Below, piece by piece: positions 52,329 to 62,097 of a stretch of 64,000 nucleotides of DNA. Position 1 is the stretch's first letter, and the number at the start of each line of letters is the position of its first letter. Origin of the DNA: Deinococcus koreensis (GTDB lineage Bacteria > Deinococcota > Deinococci > Deinococcales > Deinococcaceae); contig NZ_PPPD01000001.1 in the NCBI RefSeq assembly GCF_002901445.1, positions 1,401,501 through 1,465,500 of the forward strand, read 5' to 3'. The position numbers and the translations under genes were made by a program. A model generated the notes under the pieces. That model was not told the origin of the DNA. It ran no database searches and saw nothing but the letters and a program-made list of their open reading frames with translations.

Positions 52329-52412
52329 AGATTTGAGAGAAGTGATCCGTGACGTCGCCCGGCTAGCTGAACTGTTCCGGCACGCGGCCATCCTGTTTCC
52401 TATCATCGCGCC

Positions 52413-52754
52413 ATGACCCAGAGGCGAAGCCAGCGAACTCTGCAGGTGGCGGCCTCCGGCATCGTGTGCGCCGCTGTGGTGGCCGCGCTCGCCACGTTGA
52501 CCGCTCTTGTGCTCCACCGCCACCTGACGAGCGATATCGTCGCCCAGGCGCTGGACTGGGGCGGGATCGCGCTGTGCTTTCTCGCGGGGGCTATTGCGTA
52601 TTCCCAGACTGCGCTGGGCCGGGGAGAGGCTCAAATGCGTGCCCGACTCGGGCAGACCTACCGCCTGCCCACCCTGCCCTTCGACCAGGTCATCGCGGCC
52701 CTGATCGGGGCGGCCGTGCTGTTCCTCGTGGAATTCGTCCTGCGCCACGCCTGA
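52413..52754 (+). CDS. small membrane protein
   Basis: A 113-aa protein with three hydrophobic segments (IVCAAVVAALATLTALVL, GGIALCFLAGAIAYS, IAALIGAAVLFLVEFVL). No family recognised. TATCAT ends 6 nt before the ATG. The 285 nt downstream before korA contain only a GC hairpin (CCCCCG/CGGGGG, about 52896-52911). Confidence 0.6.
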   Translation: MTQRRSQRTLQVAASGIVCAAVVAALATLTALVLHRHLTSDIVAQALDWGGIALCFLAGAIAYSQTALGRGEAQMRARLGQTYRLPTLPFDQVIAALIGAAVLFLVEFVLRHA

Positions 52755-53039
52755 TCGCGGTGTCGATCTCGGGTAGGGCCGCCACGTCCTGTCCCGGTGC
52801 CCACCCCGCGACGACGTGAGTCCGGGCCACCCTCCAGTCTGACCGACCCATGTGGCCTGACCCGCCACGCCCCAGACCTGCCCGCAGGCGACCCCCGGCC
52901 CCGTGTCGGGGGATTTGCCATGCTTCCAGTGCCCTATTCCCCACACCTTCGCCGGGAGTACAGTCAGGGCACCGACAACCTGACCGTGGAGCCGGGAGAC
53001 GACCCGGTTCGCCCCCTCCTTCCCTGAGAGGTTTCCCGG

Positions 53040-54893
53040 ATGACGCACCCCGCCCCGCGACAAGGCCCCCGCCCTGGACTCGACCCGGTGATCAACGATT
53101 TCACCATTCAGGTGGCGACGGTGAACGGCTCGGGCTCGCAGACTGCTAACGCCACGCTGGTCGACGCGCTGTTCCACATGGGCCTGCCGGTGAACGCCAA
53201 GAACGTCTTTCCCAGCAACATCAAGGGGCTGCCCACCTGGTACTCGATCCGGGTCAGCGGCGAGGGCTTCACGGCGCGGCGGGACGATCCGGAGATCCTG
53301 GTGGCCTTCAACGCCAAGACGCTGGATGAAGACCTGCGCGCCCTCCCACCGGGAGGCGTGATGTTCTACCCCGACCACCTGAAGCCGGCCGCGCCCCGGG
53401 ACGACGTGAGCCTGTACGCCCTGCCCGCGAACGCGATCATGAAGGAGCAGGAGGTCGACGTGAAGTTCCGCGACCGCATGGCGAATCTGGTGTACGTGGG
53501 GGCGCTGGCGCAGGTGCTGGGCATCGAGATGACGGCGATCCACGACTACCTGACGCGCAACTTCGCCGGGAAGCCGAAGGTGGTGGGGGCCAACTACGAC
53601 ATCGCCGTGGCCGCCTTCGAGTGGTGCGCGGTGAACCTGACCAAGACCGACCCCTACACGTTGCGCCGGATGGACGCCACCGCCGGCAAGATCCTGATCG
53701 ACGGCAACACGGCCGCCGCGCTGGGCGCCATCTACGGTGGCTGCACGGTGGTCTCGTGGTACCCGATCACGCCCGCGACCAGTCTGGCGGAGGGCCTGAT
53801 CGAATGGATGCCCAAGCTGCGCCAGGACAGCGAGACCGGCAAGGCCACCTTCGCCATCGTGCAGGCCGAGGATGAACTGGCCGCGATTGGCATGCTGGTG
53901 GGGGCCGGCTGGGCGGGCGCGCGGGCCATGACCAGCACCTCCGGCCCCGGCCTCTCGCTGATGGCCGAGTTCGCGGGGTACGCCTACTTCGCCGAGGTGC
54001 CGCTGGTGATCTGGAACGTGCAGCGCATGGGCCCCAGCACCGGCCTGCCCACGCGCGTCTCGCAGGGCGACCTGCTCAGCACCTATTACCTCTCGCACGG
54101 CGACACCCGGCACGTGATCCTGCTGCCCGCCACGCCCGCCGAGTGCTTCGAATTCGGCTGGCGGGCCTTCGATATCGCCGACGAGTTGCAGACGCCGGTC
54201 TTCGTGAACAGCGACCTCGACCTGGGCATGAACGCCTGGATGTCCGAGCCCTTCACGTACCCGGAGCAGCCCATGAAGCGGGGCAAGGTACTGAGCGCCG
54301 AGGACATCGTGGCGCTGGGCGGGCGTTTCGGGCGCTACCAGGACGAGGACGGCAGCGGGGTCGGCCCACGCACGCTGCCCGGAAACGACGCCATGGGGGC
54401 CGCCTATTTTACGCGCGGCACCGGACACACCGAGCTGGCGACCTACTCCGAGCGCCCCGAGGACTGGCAGCGCAACCTGGCGCGGCTCGACCGCAAGCAC
54501 GAGCACGCGCGGACGGTGGTGCCGGAGCCCGTGGTCAGCGGGGAGGGAGCGGACACCGGGATCATCGCGATGGGCAGCACCCACCCGGCGATCGTCGAGG
54601 GACGGGTCATGCTGGAGCGGGAGGGCGTGGACACTGACTCCCTGCGCGTGCGGGCGCTGCCCTTCAGCCCGGCCGTCCGGGCCTTCATCGCGGCGCACGA
54701 ACGGACGGTGGTGGTCGAGATGAACCAGCACGGGCAACTCGCCATACTGCTCCGCACCGAATACCCCGAGTTCGCCACCCGCATTCTCAGCGTGGCCCAC
54801 TGCGACGGCCTGCCGCTGACCGGGGCCTTCGTGGCTGCGCGGGTGAAAGCGGCCCTTCCTAGCCCCACCCGTCCTGAAGAGGTGAACGCATGA
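53040..54893 (+). CDS. korA: 2-oxoacid:acceptor (ferredoxin) oxidoreductase, fused gamma-alpha subunit
   Basis: A 617-aa subunit that decarboxylates a 2-oxoacid, probably 2-oxoglutarate, and passes electrons to ferredoxin. The N-terminal third is the gamma domain (VNGSGSQTANATLVDAL), the middle and end the alpha pyrimidine-binding domain (YPITPATSLAEGL, SGPGLSLMAEF). GAGG is upstream of the ATG. Its stop overlaps korB (ATGA). Confidence 0.92.
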   Translation: MTHPAPRQGPRPGLDPVINDFTIQVATVNGSGSQTANATLVDALFHMGLPVNAKNVFPSNIKGLPTWYSIRVSGEGFTARRDDPEILVAFNAKTLDEDLRALPPGGVMFYPDHLKPAAPRDDVSLYALPANAIMKEQEVDVKFRDRMANLVYVGALAQVLGIEMTAIHDYLTRNFAGKPKVVGANYDIAVAAFEWCAVNLTKTDPYTLRRMDATAGKILIDGNTAAALGAIYGGCTVVSWYPITPATSLAEGLIEWMPKLRQDSETGKATFAIVQAEDELAAIGMLVGAGWAGARAMTSTSGPGLSLMAEFAGYAYFAEVPLVIWNVQRMGPSTGLPTRVSQGDLLSTYYLSHGDTRHVILLPATPAECFEFGWRAFDIADELQTPVFVNSDLDLGMNAWMSEPFTYPEQPMKRGKVLSAEDIVALGGRFGRYQDEDGSGVGPRTLPGNDAMGAAYFTRGTGHTELATYSERPEDWQRNLARLDRKHEHARTVVPEPVVSGEGADTGIIAMGSTHPAIVEGRVMLEREGVDTDSLRVRALPFSPAVRAFIAAHERTVVVEMNQHGQLAILLRTEYPEFATRILSVAHCDGLPLTGAFVAARVKAALPSPTRPEEVNA

Positions 54894-55948
54894 CCAGCCC
54901 AGCCCCCTCCAACCCAGCGCCCGCCCGCCCCGCCGCCCTGAACAGCGCCGGGCTCGCCAAGAACGACTACAAGGGCCTGCCCAGTACCCTCTGTCCCGGC
55001 TGCGGCCACGACTCCATTTCCAGCCGGATCATCGACGCGGCGTACGCGCTGGGCCTGCGCCCGCACATGGTGCTCAAGCTCTCGGGCATCGGCTGTTCCA
55101 GCAAGTCGCCGGCGTACTTCCTGAACGGCTCGCACGGCATCAACACCGTGCACGGCCGGATGCCCAGCGTGACGACCGGCGCGCTGCTGGCCCAGCGCGG
55201 GCACACCGCCATAGCGGTGTCGGGCGACGGCGACACCGGCTCCATCGGCATCGGGCAGTTCAAACATGCGGTGCGGCGCAACGTGCCGATGGTCTACATC
55301 ATCGAGAACAACGGCGTGTACGGGCTCACCAAGGGGCAGTTCTCGGCCACCGCCGACCAGGGGCAGACCCTGAAATACATCGGCACCAACGACCTGCCGG
55401 CCCTCGACCTGTGCGCCGAGGCGATCCTGGCGGGCGCGGGCTTCGTGGCCCGCTCGTTCGCCGGCGACGCCAAGCAGGTCACGGAACTGCTCAAGGCGGC
55501 CCTGAGTTACAAAGGCATCGCCGTGCTGGACATCATCTCGCCCTGCGTGACATTCAACAACCACGACGAGAGCACCAAGAGCTACGGCTATGGCAAGGCG
55601 CACGAGGTGCCCATCCACGACATCACCTTCGTACCCGAGTTCGACGAGATCCGCGTGGACTACGAACCCGGCGAGGTGCTCAGCGTGCGGCTGCACGACG
55701 GCCCCACCGTGCAGCTCCGCAAGCTGGGCCGCGACTACGACCCGAGGAGCCGCCTGAGCGCCCTGGCGCTGCTGGAGGGGGCCAGACACGGCGGCGAACT
55801 CCTCACCGGCCTGCTGTACCTGGACGAGACCCGCCCGACCCTGCTCGACACCCAGCATGTCCACGACACCCCGCTGGCCCTGCTGCCCGAGGCGCTGACC
55901 CGGCCCAGCCCGCAGAGTCTGGCGGACGTGATGCGGCAGTTCGGGTAG
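54890..55948 (+). CDS. korB: 2-oxoacid:acceptor (ferredoxin) oxidoreductase, beta subunit
   Basis: The 352-aa TPP-binding subunit. CPGCGHDSI near the N-terminus and a further Cys (GIGCSSKSPAYF) bind the 4Fe-4S cluster, and the TPP-Mg motif is GDGDTGSIGIGQFKHA..NNGVYGLTKGQ. Translation is coupled to korA by a 4-nt overlap. The natural electron acceptor is not encoded nearby. Confidence 0.93.
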   Translation: MTSPAPSNPAPARPAALNSAGLAKNDYKGLPSTLCPGCGHDSISSRIIDAAYALGLRPHMVLKLSGIGCSSKSPAYFLNGSHGINTVHGRMPSVTTGALLAQRGHTAIAVSGDGDTGSIGIGQFKHAVRRNVPMVYIIENNGVYGLTKGQFSATADQGQTLKYIGTNDLPALDLCAEAILAGAGFVARSFAGDAKQVTELLKAALSYKGIAVLDIISPCVTFNNHDESTKSYGYGKAHEVPIHDITFVPEFDEIRVDYEPGEVLSVRLHDGPTVQLRKLGRDYDPRSRLSALALLEGARHGGELLTGLLYLDETRPTLLDTQHVHDTPLALLPEALTRPSPQSLADVMRQFG

Positions 55949-56277
55949 GGCACGGTTCGGGTAGCGCACGGAGCCCTCCCAGGCCACCGTCCCGACTGAC
56001 CGGTGCGGTTGTCGTCGAACCGACAGGGGGCAGGACACGCGGAAGCTACTGAACCTGCGGGGGGCAGGCGTCCGGGGGCGCGGCCTGTATCCCCTGCGAC
56101 CAACCATGCTGCCCAGCGCCAGCCACGCCCCGCACCACGTCACCCTGAACGATTCCTTGACCGTGTTCCAGATCGAGTTTCCTCCGGGCGAACGGGCCGA
56201 TACTGGCAGGGTATCCGCCGCTTCCGAAGGTGCTGGCCCCAGACGCCAGCCGGGTTGCCGGCGACCCAGGTGACCCC
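55949..56277 (+). other. 329-nt intergenic region with no recognised feature
   Basis: Nothing convincing is seen. A TTGACC at about 56157 has no matching -10. The region is in the same orientation as its neighbours, so the next gene could be part of the kor transcript. Confidence 0.35.
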
Positions 56278-57792
56278 ATGACTGCCCCAACGATTGCCCC
56301 AATGACTGCATTGACGAGTACTCCGAGCGCCACCCTCCCCCGCATCATCCAGGGGGGCATGGGCGTGGCGATTTCCGGCTGGGAACTGGCCCGCGCCGTG
56401 TCCAGCCTGGGCGAACTGGGCGTGGTGTCGGCCACCGGCATCGACAACCTGATGGTGCGCCGCCTGCAGGACGGCGACGAGGGCGGCCACGTGCGCCGCG
56501 CCCTGCAGGGCTACCCCGATCAGGAGCGGGTTCAGGAGGTGCTCAGGGGCTGGTTTCTCGAAGGGGGCCGCCCCCCCGGCAAGGGCTACAAGCGCGTGCC
56601 GCTGCCCAGCCTGACCAACCACCGGGTCGGCTGGGAGCTGGCGGTCATGGGCGGCTTCGTCGAGGTCACGCTGGCCAAGGAGGGGCACGCCAACCCCGTG
56701 GGCGCCAACCTGCTGACCAAGCTGCAGATGCACACCCTGCCGGCCATCTACGGCTGCCTGCTGGGCGGGGTGGACACCGTGATCATGGGCGCCGGCATTC
56801 CGCGCGATATCCCCGGCGTGCTGGACGCCTTCGCCCAGGGCAAGGCCGCCTCGATCCGGCTGGACATCAAGGGCGACTCGACCGGTGAGCCGGTCATGGT
56901 GACCTTCGACCCCGCCGAGTACGGCTTCGGCGGCCTGAGCCTGGGGCGGCCGCGCTTCTACCCCATCGTGACCTCGCACGTGCTGGCGGGCGTGCTGGCC
57001 CGCAAGGCCAGCGGCTCCATCGAGGGCTTCGTGATCGAGTCGCCCACTGCCGGCGGCCACAACGCCCCCCCACGCGGCACGGTCACCTACGACGACCTGG
57101 GCCAGCCGGTCTACGGCGAACGCGACCTGGCCGACCTGGACGAGATGCGTAAACTCAGTCTGCCCTTCTGGCTGGCGGGCGGCAGCGGCTCGCCCGAGGC
57201 CCTGAGAGCTGCACTCGACCAGGGCGCGGCGGGAATTCAGGTGGGCACCCTGTTCGCCTACTGCCAGGAATCGGGTTTCCGCGACGAACTGCGCTCCCAG
57301 GTGCACCAGCGCGCCCAGGACGAGCGCCTGAGCGTGTTCACCGACCCACTGGCCTCGCCCACCGGCTTCCCGTTCAAGGTGGTGCGCCTGCCGGACACCC
57401 TGTCGAACGAGGAGCTGTACCGGGAGCGCCCGCGCATCTGCGACATCGGCTACCTGCGAGAGGCGTACCGCGACCCGGCGGGCAAGGTCGGCCTGCGCTG
57501 CCCCGCCGAGCCCGTGGACACCTTCCTGGCCAAGAACGGCAAGCTGGAGGAGACCGTGGGCCGCAAGTGCCTGTGCAACGCCCTGATGGCCGACGCCGGG
57601 CACGCCCAGATCCAGAAGGGCGGCTACCAGGAACTGCCGCTGCTGACCTCCGGCGACGGGATCAGCGCGCTGAGCGACTGGCCGCTGGGCTACACCGCCG
57701 AGGACGTGGTGCGCTACCTGCGGGGCGAGAAGGTCGTCTCCAGTTCGGGTGTCTCCACCCCTTCAGTCGTGTCCACCTCTGCCGAGTCCTGA
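56278..57792 (+). CDS. nitronate monooxygenase / PfaD-like flavin oxidoreductase
   Basis: A 504-aa FMN-binding TIM-barrel protein. RIIQGGMGVAISGWELA at the start and PTAGGHNAPPRG, FWLAGGSGSPEALRAAL and GAAGIQVGTLFAYC in the barrel match the nitronate monooxygenase/PfaD superfamily. It is longer than classic NMO proteins, with Cys-containing C-terminal sequence (VGRKCLCNALMADAGHA) typical of a distinct clade. The ATG at 56278 is the likely start; 56302 is an alternative. Confidence 0.85.
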   Translation: MTAPTIAPMTALTSTPSATLPRIIQGGMGVAISGWELARAVSSLGELGVVSATGIDNLMVRRLQDGDEGGHVRRALQGYPDQERVQEVLRGWFLEGGRPPGKGYKRVPLPSLTNHRVGWELAVMGGFVEVTLAKEGHANPVGANLLTKLQMHTLPAIYGCLLGGVDTVIMGAGIPRDIPGVLDAFAQGKAASIRLDIKGDSTGEPVMVTFDPAEYGFGGLSLGRPRFYPIVTSHVLAGVLARKASGSIEGFVIESPTAGGHNAPPRGTVTYDDLGQPVYGERDLADLDEMRKLSLPFWLAGGSGSPEALRAALDQGAAGIQVGTLFAYCQESGFRDELRSQVHQRAQDERLSVFTDPLASPTGFPFKVVRLPDTLSNEELYRERPRICDIGYLREAYRDPAGKVGLRCPAEPVDTFLAKNGKLEETVGRKCLCNALMADAGHAQIQKGGYQELPLLTSGDGISALSDWPLGYTAEDVVRYLRGEKVVSSSGVSTPSVVSTSAES

Positions 57793-57861
57793 GCGGAGCA
57801 GACCGGTGCGACGGCGCCTATTGAAGAATGTCGGGAAGTGTTGGCAACAGGGGCTCTGGCC

Positions 57862-58413
57862 TCAGGGGCCGGGCGGCCTCACCGTGATCATCCGCAGGCC
57901 CCACGGCTGCGGCAACGTGGCGGGCGCCGTCTGCGGCCACACCAGGGCGTAACCGACCTCCGATCCAGCGACCCTGCGCTGTCCCGCCTGAGCGTCCGGC
58001 CAGGGGGATTCGGCAGGGGCGCCGTCCAGGGCGTAGGCCAGCACTCCCCCGTGCCCGTACACGTCCCGCAGGCTCAGGGTGACGCTTCCGGACTCGCCGC
58101 TGAAGGTGATCAGGAAGCCCGCCTGCGCCCAGGCCTGGATGCCGGGCCAGTGCCAGCGCAGCAGCATGTCCAGGCTGTAGCCCTGCACCCGGACAGGCCG
58201 GCCGTACAGGGCGGGGGCCGAGACCTCCAGCACGGTGTACACGTTACGGGTGCGCCTGACCACCGTATCGGTGACCGGCAGCAGACCGCCCGGCAGGGCC
58301 GACACGCGTGGCACGGGCGGCCAGCCGGGGCGCGAGGGAACGCCGGGCAGGCCCTGGGCGCTTCCTGCTCCGGCCAGCAGCGCCGCCAGGGTCACAGCAA
58401 CGCGGGAACGCAT
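57862..58413 (-). CDS. secreted hypothetical protein
   Basis: A 183-aa protein with a signal peptide (VAVTLAALLAGAGSAQG) and a beta-rich mature part (VYTVLEVSAPALYGRPVRVQ, FLITFSGESGSVTLSLRDVY). No family recognised. GATACT lies 9 nt before the ATG. Confidence 0.6.
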   Translation of the reverse strand: MRSRVAVTLAALLAGAGSAQGLPGVPSRPGWPPVPRVSALPGGLLPVTDTVVRRTRNVYTVLEVSAPALYGRPVRVQGYSLDMLLRWHWPGIQAWAQAGFLITFSGESGSVTLSLRDVYGHGGVLAYALDGAPAESPWPDAQAGQRRVAGSEVGYALVWPQTAPATLPQPWGLRMITVRPPGP

Positions 58414-58587
58414 GGTGAGTCCAGTATCGCACCTGCGCTGACACCACGCCCCTGGGCGCCGGGGGGCAGAGGGAGAGGACTGATCTGAAGGGGCACCGCA
58501 ACTTCATGTGGCATTCAGACGTACCTGCCAAAGGTGAGGCAATCCTGATTTACAACCCCTGATAGGGTGCCCCCGTAGAGGTGCGTT

Positions 58588-60519
58588 ATGAAGAACTTCG
58601 CCCATCTGACCGCCATCGCTTCCGCCGCCCTGCTGCTGGCCAGCTGCAACCAGCAAAAACCAGTGGACGATCCGCTGAAGCCCTTCACCGGCCAGACCCT
58701 GAACTGGGTGGCCTGCGACCCCACGGTGCTGGGCATTCCAGCGGAGGCCAGAGTCGGCGGCGACGAACAAACGCCCCTGACCCTTCAAGACATCTACAAC
58801 GACCTCGGCGACCGCCTGAAGTGCGCCGACGTGAAGGTGCCGCTGGACTGGGCCAATCCCGGGCGCGGTACGGCCACGATGTCGGTGATTCGCACGGCGG
58901 CGGCCACCCCGGCGAAGCGCCAGGGCATCATCGCCTTCAATCCGGGTGGGCCCGGTGGCGACGGCCTGATCTTCGCGCCGCTCTACGGGTACGCCTGGGG
59001 CAAGGCCGACCAGAAAAACGCCATCGGCCGGAACCTCAAGGCGATGGCCGACGGGTACGACCTGATCGGCTTCTCGCCGCGCGGCGTGGGCAACAGTACC
59101 CGGCTGTACTGCGGCACGAACGAGCTGGTCGACCCGCTGCGGCCCCCCGCCAGCGACCGCAGCGAGAAGAACATCCAGACCATGATCCGCTTTGGCCAGC
59201 TGAGCGCCAAAGCCTGCCAGAAGAATCCGGTCACGCCGTTCATCAACACCGACGCCACCGTGCGCGACCTCGACCTGATGCGGCAGCTGCTGGGCGAGCA
59301 GAAGCTGAACTACATCGGGTATTCCTACGGCACCTGGCTGGGCTCGTGGTACGCCAAGCGCTTCCCCCAGAACAGCGGCAAGATGCTGCTGGACGGCAAC
59401 ACCGACTTCTCGAGCAACTTCGAGGAAACCTTCAAGCTCCAGCCCCGGGCCTTCGAGCGGGATTTCCGGGATGTGGTCGCTCCCTACCTGAGCCGCATCA
59501 ACACGGCCGTGTTTGGGGAGAGCCCCATGACGGCCCAGCAGATCTACGCCCGCGAGCAGGCCCTCGGCGAGCCGCTGCGCTTCATCGTGGGCTACGAGAT
59601 CGCCGGCTCCATGTACAGCCGCGAGCGACTGCCGAACATCGGCATCATGCTGCGGGCGGCGACCGTCCTGGACGACCTAATCAAGGCCCAGCCGACACTC
59701 ACGCTGTTCGAGCTGTTCGAGGCGGTGCAGACCAAGACGTATTTCAAAGATCCCACCCTGAACGACCTGGCCCGGCAGATGGCCATCAATCTGGTGTTCA
59801 TCCGCGACAGCGTACTCAACGCCCCGCCCCAGCCGGTCACGCTGGGAGAATCCTCAGCCACCTTCACGGCCGTCACCTGCAACGACACGCCCTGGAACAC
59901 CGACCAGAACTACTGGCGGCAACTCGACGAGAGCGAGGCCAAGAAGTACCCGCTGATCGGCGGCTCGTCGCTGGCGAACTCCTGCCTGTACTGGCAGGGC
60001 GGCGCCACCGTGCAGAGGCCCGCCCTGCCCGCCACCATGCCCCCCGTGCTGATGGTGCAGAACGAGTTCGACCCCGCCACCGCCACCGAGGGCGCCCTGA
60101 ACGCCTTCAACGCCACGCCCAGCGCGAGGCTGCTGTTCGTCGAGGACGAGCCGCAGCACACCGCCTTCCCCTACGACACCGAATGCGTGGATCTGCCCAT
60201 CACGAACTACTTCCTGAGCGGCACACTCACGTCTGAGCGCCGGATCAGCTGCCCCGCCAAGCCCCTGCCCTTCGAGGACAAGGTCTACCCGGTGACCCTG
60301 AGTTCCCAGAGCCTGCCCGGCGGCCAGCGCTGCCTGAGCGCCGCCCCGCTGGGCAGCCAGGCGATCCGCGATCCGAAGGCCCTGGCGGCTGCCCAGGCCG
60401 CGCGCCAGATCATCGTGGACAGTGCCCGCAGCACCTGGGGGGCAAGGCTCGATCTGCGCCTGCCCAGAGACATCCAGCAGAAGCTGGCGCAGCAGGCCCT
60501 GCCCACCACCTGCCCGTAA
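58588..60519 (+). CDS. S33-family (tripeptidyl aminopeptidase-like) alpha/beta hydrolase lipoprotein
   Basis: A 643-aa exported hydrolase. The signal peptide ends in the lipobox LLLASC, so it is probably anchored as a lipoprotein. The alpha/beta core has the oxyanion NPGGPGGDG, nucleophile Ser in IGYSYGTWLG, acid Asp in NEFDPATA and His in EPQHTAF, matching Streptomyces tripeptidyl aminopeptidases (peptidase S33), which remove N-terminal tripeptides. AGAGGTG lies 6 nt before the ATG. It would cooperate with the secreted protease in peptide use. Confidence 0.88.
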   Translation: MKNFAHLTAIASAALLLASCNQQKPVDDPLKPFTGQTLNWVACDPTVLGIPAEARVGGDEQTPLTLQDIYNDLGDRLKCADVKVPLDWANPGRGTATMSVIRTAAATPAKRQGIIAFNPGGPGGDGLIFAPLYGYAWGKADQKNAIGRNLKAMADGYDLIGFSPRGVGNSTRLYCGTNELVDPLRPPASDRSEKNIQTMIRFGQLSAKACQKNPVTPFINTDATVRDLDLMRQLLGEQKLNYIGYSYGTWLGSWYAKRFPQNSGKMLLDGNTDFSSNFEETFKLQPRAFERDFRDVVAPYLSRINTAVFGESPMTAQQIYAREQALGEPLRFIVGYEIAGSMYSRERLPNIGIMLRAATVLDDLIKAQPTLTLFELFEAVQTKTYFKDPTLNDLARQMAINLVFIRDSVLNAPPQPVTLGESSATFTAVTCNDTPWNTDQNYWRQLDESEAKKYPLIGGSSLANSCLYWQGGATVQRPALPATMPPVLMVQNEFDPATATEGALNAFNATPSARLLFVEDEPQHTAFPYDTECVDLPITNYFLSGTLTSERRISCPAKPLPFEDKVYPVTLSSQSLPGGQRCLSAAPLGSQAIRDPKALAAAQAARQIIVDSARSTWGARLDLRLPRDIQQKLAQQALPTTCP

Positions 60520-60536
60520 GCCCGCTCAGGACACAG

Positions 60537-60567
60537 ACGCACCCGGAGGATGGGCCTCCGGGTGCGT
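60537..60567. terminator. terminator between convergent hydrolase and ROK genes
   Basis: ACGCACCCGGAGG/CCTCCGGGTGCGT perfect 13-bp stem with an ATGGG loop, placed 18 nt after one stop and 20 nt before the other. T tracts are weak on both sides; the stem is the strongest in the window. Confidence 0.8.
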
Positions 60568-60586
60568 TCTCCGTGTTCCGGGTCGC

Positions 60587-61495
60587 TCAGCCGTGCCGCG
60601 CGGCCAGCGCCGCCCCGATCACGCCGGCGTCGGTGCCCAGCTGTGCGCGGCGGATGGTGACCGGAGCGAAGCCCTGGGCATACTCGTCGGCGGCCTTCTG
60701 CACGCCCAGGAAGAAATAGTCGCCCACCGAGGCCACGCCCCCGCCGATCACGAAGACCTCGGGATCGATCACCTTCTGCAGATCCGCCAGCGCCACCCCT
60801 ATGTGTTTCATGGCCTGCCCCACCACGCGCCGCGCGGCCGGGTGGCCCTGCTGGGCGAGTTCGAAGGCCTCGGCCGTGCTCACGTCGCGGTTCAGGGCGT
60901 AGCTGGCGTCGCGGGCGATGGCGGTGCCCGACGCGATCGCCTCCAGCGCGCCGTCCAGGCCCGCGCCGCTGACCGGGCCGCCCGGCATCACGGTGATGTG
61001 GCCCAGTTCGCCCGCGATGCCGTGCCGCCCCCGCCAGATCCGCCCGTTCAGCACGATGCCCGCGCCGATGCCGGTGCTGACGGTCACGTAGATGCTGCTC
61101 TCGGCGCCGCGCGCCGCGCCCAGGTGCGCTTCGGCCAGGGCGGCGGCCTTGGCGTCGTTCTCCAGCACGATGCGCTGCCCCAGGCGGTCGCGCAGGCCGT
61201 CGACCATCGGCACGTCGGTAAAGCCGTAGATGTTCGGCGCGAACTTCACGCGGGTGCGGTCGGAGTTCAGCGGTCCCGGCACGCCCACGCCGACCAGCCG
61301 GGCTTCCGGATGCTGCCCCTGCAGCGCCAGCACCTGCGCGGCGATGGCGTCCAGCACGGCTTCCCAGCCGGTCTCGGGGGTGGGCTGGACGTGGCGCGTG
61401 AGCAGTTCGTCGCCGCGCAGCACGCCCGTGGCGATCTTGGTGCCGCCGACATCGACGCCGATGGAGATGGTTTCGGGGGTGGGCAGAGTGGTCAT
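60587..61495 (-). CDS. ROK-family sugar kinase lacking the zinc-binding cysteines
   Basis: A 302-aa ATP-dependent sugar kinase, glucokinase or a related ROK activity. ISIGVDVGGTKIATGVL is the phosphate-1 motif, ENDAKAAALAEAHLG and STGIGAGIVLNGRIWRG are sugar- and ATP-binding segments, and the catalytic Asp is the D of ENDAK. After GELGHITV the usual CXCGXXGCXE is replaced by VSGAGLDGALE, with all three cysteines gone. The ATG at 61495 has AGGAG 5 nt upstream; the longer frame to 61558 is unsupported. The glucosidase at 2024 and this kinase would suit use of maltodextrins. Confidence 0.9.
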   Translation of the reverse strand: MTTLPTPETISIGVDVGGTKIATGVLRGDELLTRHVQPTPETGWEAVLDAIAAQVLALQGQHPEARLVGVGVPGPLNSDRTRVKFAPNIYGFTDVPMVDGLRDRLGQRIVLENDAKAAALAEAHLGAARGAESSIYVTVSTGIGAGIVLNGRIWRGRHGIAGELGHITVMPGGPVSGAGLDGALEAIASGTAIARDASYALNRDVSTAEAFELAQQGHPAARRVVGQAMKHIGVALADLQKVIDPEVFVIGGGVASVGDYFFLGVQKAADEYAQGFAPVTIRRAQLGTDAGVIGAALAARHG

Positions 61496-61791
61496 GGGGA
61501 CTCCTGGGGTCGGGTGGGGGTGGGAAAGGGGCAGCGCGTCCAGACGGGCGGGCGCCACGATCCGGGTTCAGAGGAACTTTACCCCGCGCACCACGGGAGC
61601 GGCGCCCAGGTGGGCTAGTCCTCGTTGAGCAGCCTGGAGATGGCCTGCCCGGGACGGACACCGCCCGGGGAGCCGCTCCACAGCCATGACACGGCCACTT
61701 CACAGCTACCGTGCAGGCTCCGTCGGTGAGTTCGGGAAGACGACGCTGATGCGCGCCAATGAGCCTGCGGCGGTTCTCCGCCCGCCTCCGG

Positions 61792-62097
61792 CTAGTCCTC
61801 GGTGCGGTCGTCGGTCTCGGCGGCGACGGCCTCCGGCTCGAAGCCCAGCAGTTCCAGCGCCTCGGCGAGCTGCACCTCCGGCACGTACAGGCCCACGTCG
61901 CCCATGTAGCCGCCGGTTTCGATCTCGATCACCGGAGAGCCCATCGCCCACTGGAAGGGCGTGCGCACCACGCTGACCACCCCGCCGTCCGAGAGGCTGC
62001 GCCGCCAGCCCTCCGCCAGCAGGCGCGGCAGGGTGTCCACCCGCACCCACACGTCGCCCTGGTACATCACCCGGTCTTCATAGGTGGCGCGGGTCAT
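61792..62097 (-). CDS. hypothetical protein coupled to thioesterase gene
   Basis: A 101-aa soluble protein with no recognised family, with an acidic C-terminus. Its ATG at 62097 overlaps the thioesterase stop (ATGA), so the two are translated together. The interval from 61496 to 61791 holds no other recognised feature; the frame stays open past the stop for 58 codons. Confidence 0.7.
   Translation of the reverse strand: MTRATYEDRVMYQGDVWVRVDTLPRLLAEGWRRSLSDGGVVSVVRTPFQWAMGSPVIEIETGGYMGDVGLYVPEVQLAEALELLGFEPEAVAAETDDRTED

Noticed and set aside
50988..54800. 1270-codon open frame on the minus strand
   Set aside because: It lies antisense to the aminotransferase and korA and is rich in His, Gln, Gly and Arg, as expected for a shadow frame in very GC-rich DNA.
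61617..61794. 58-codon open extension after the stop of the hypothetical gene at 61792, ending again in GAGGACTAG
   Set aside because: Suggestive of stop readthrough or a decayed 3' end, but GC-rich DNA commonly keeps frames open for this length and the extension has no recognisable features.
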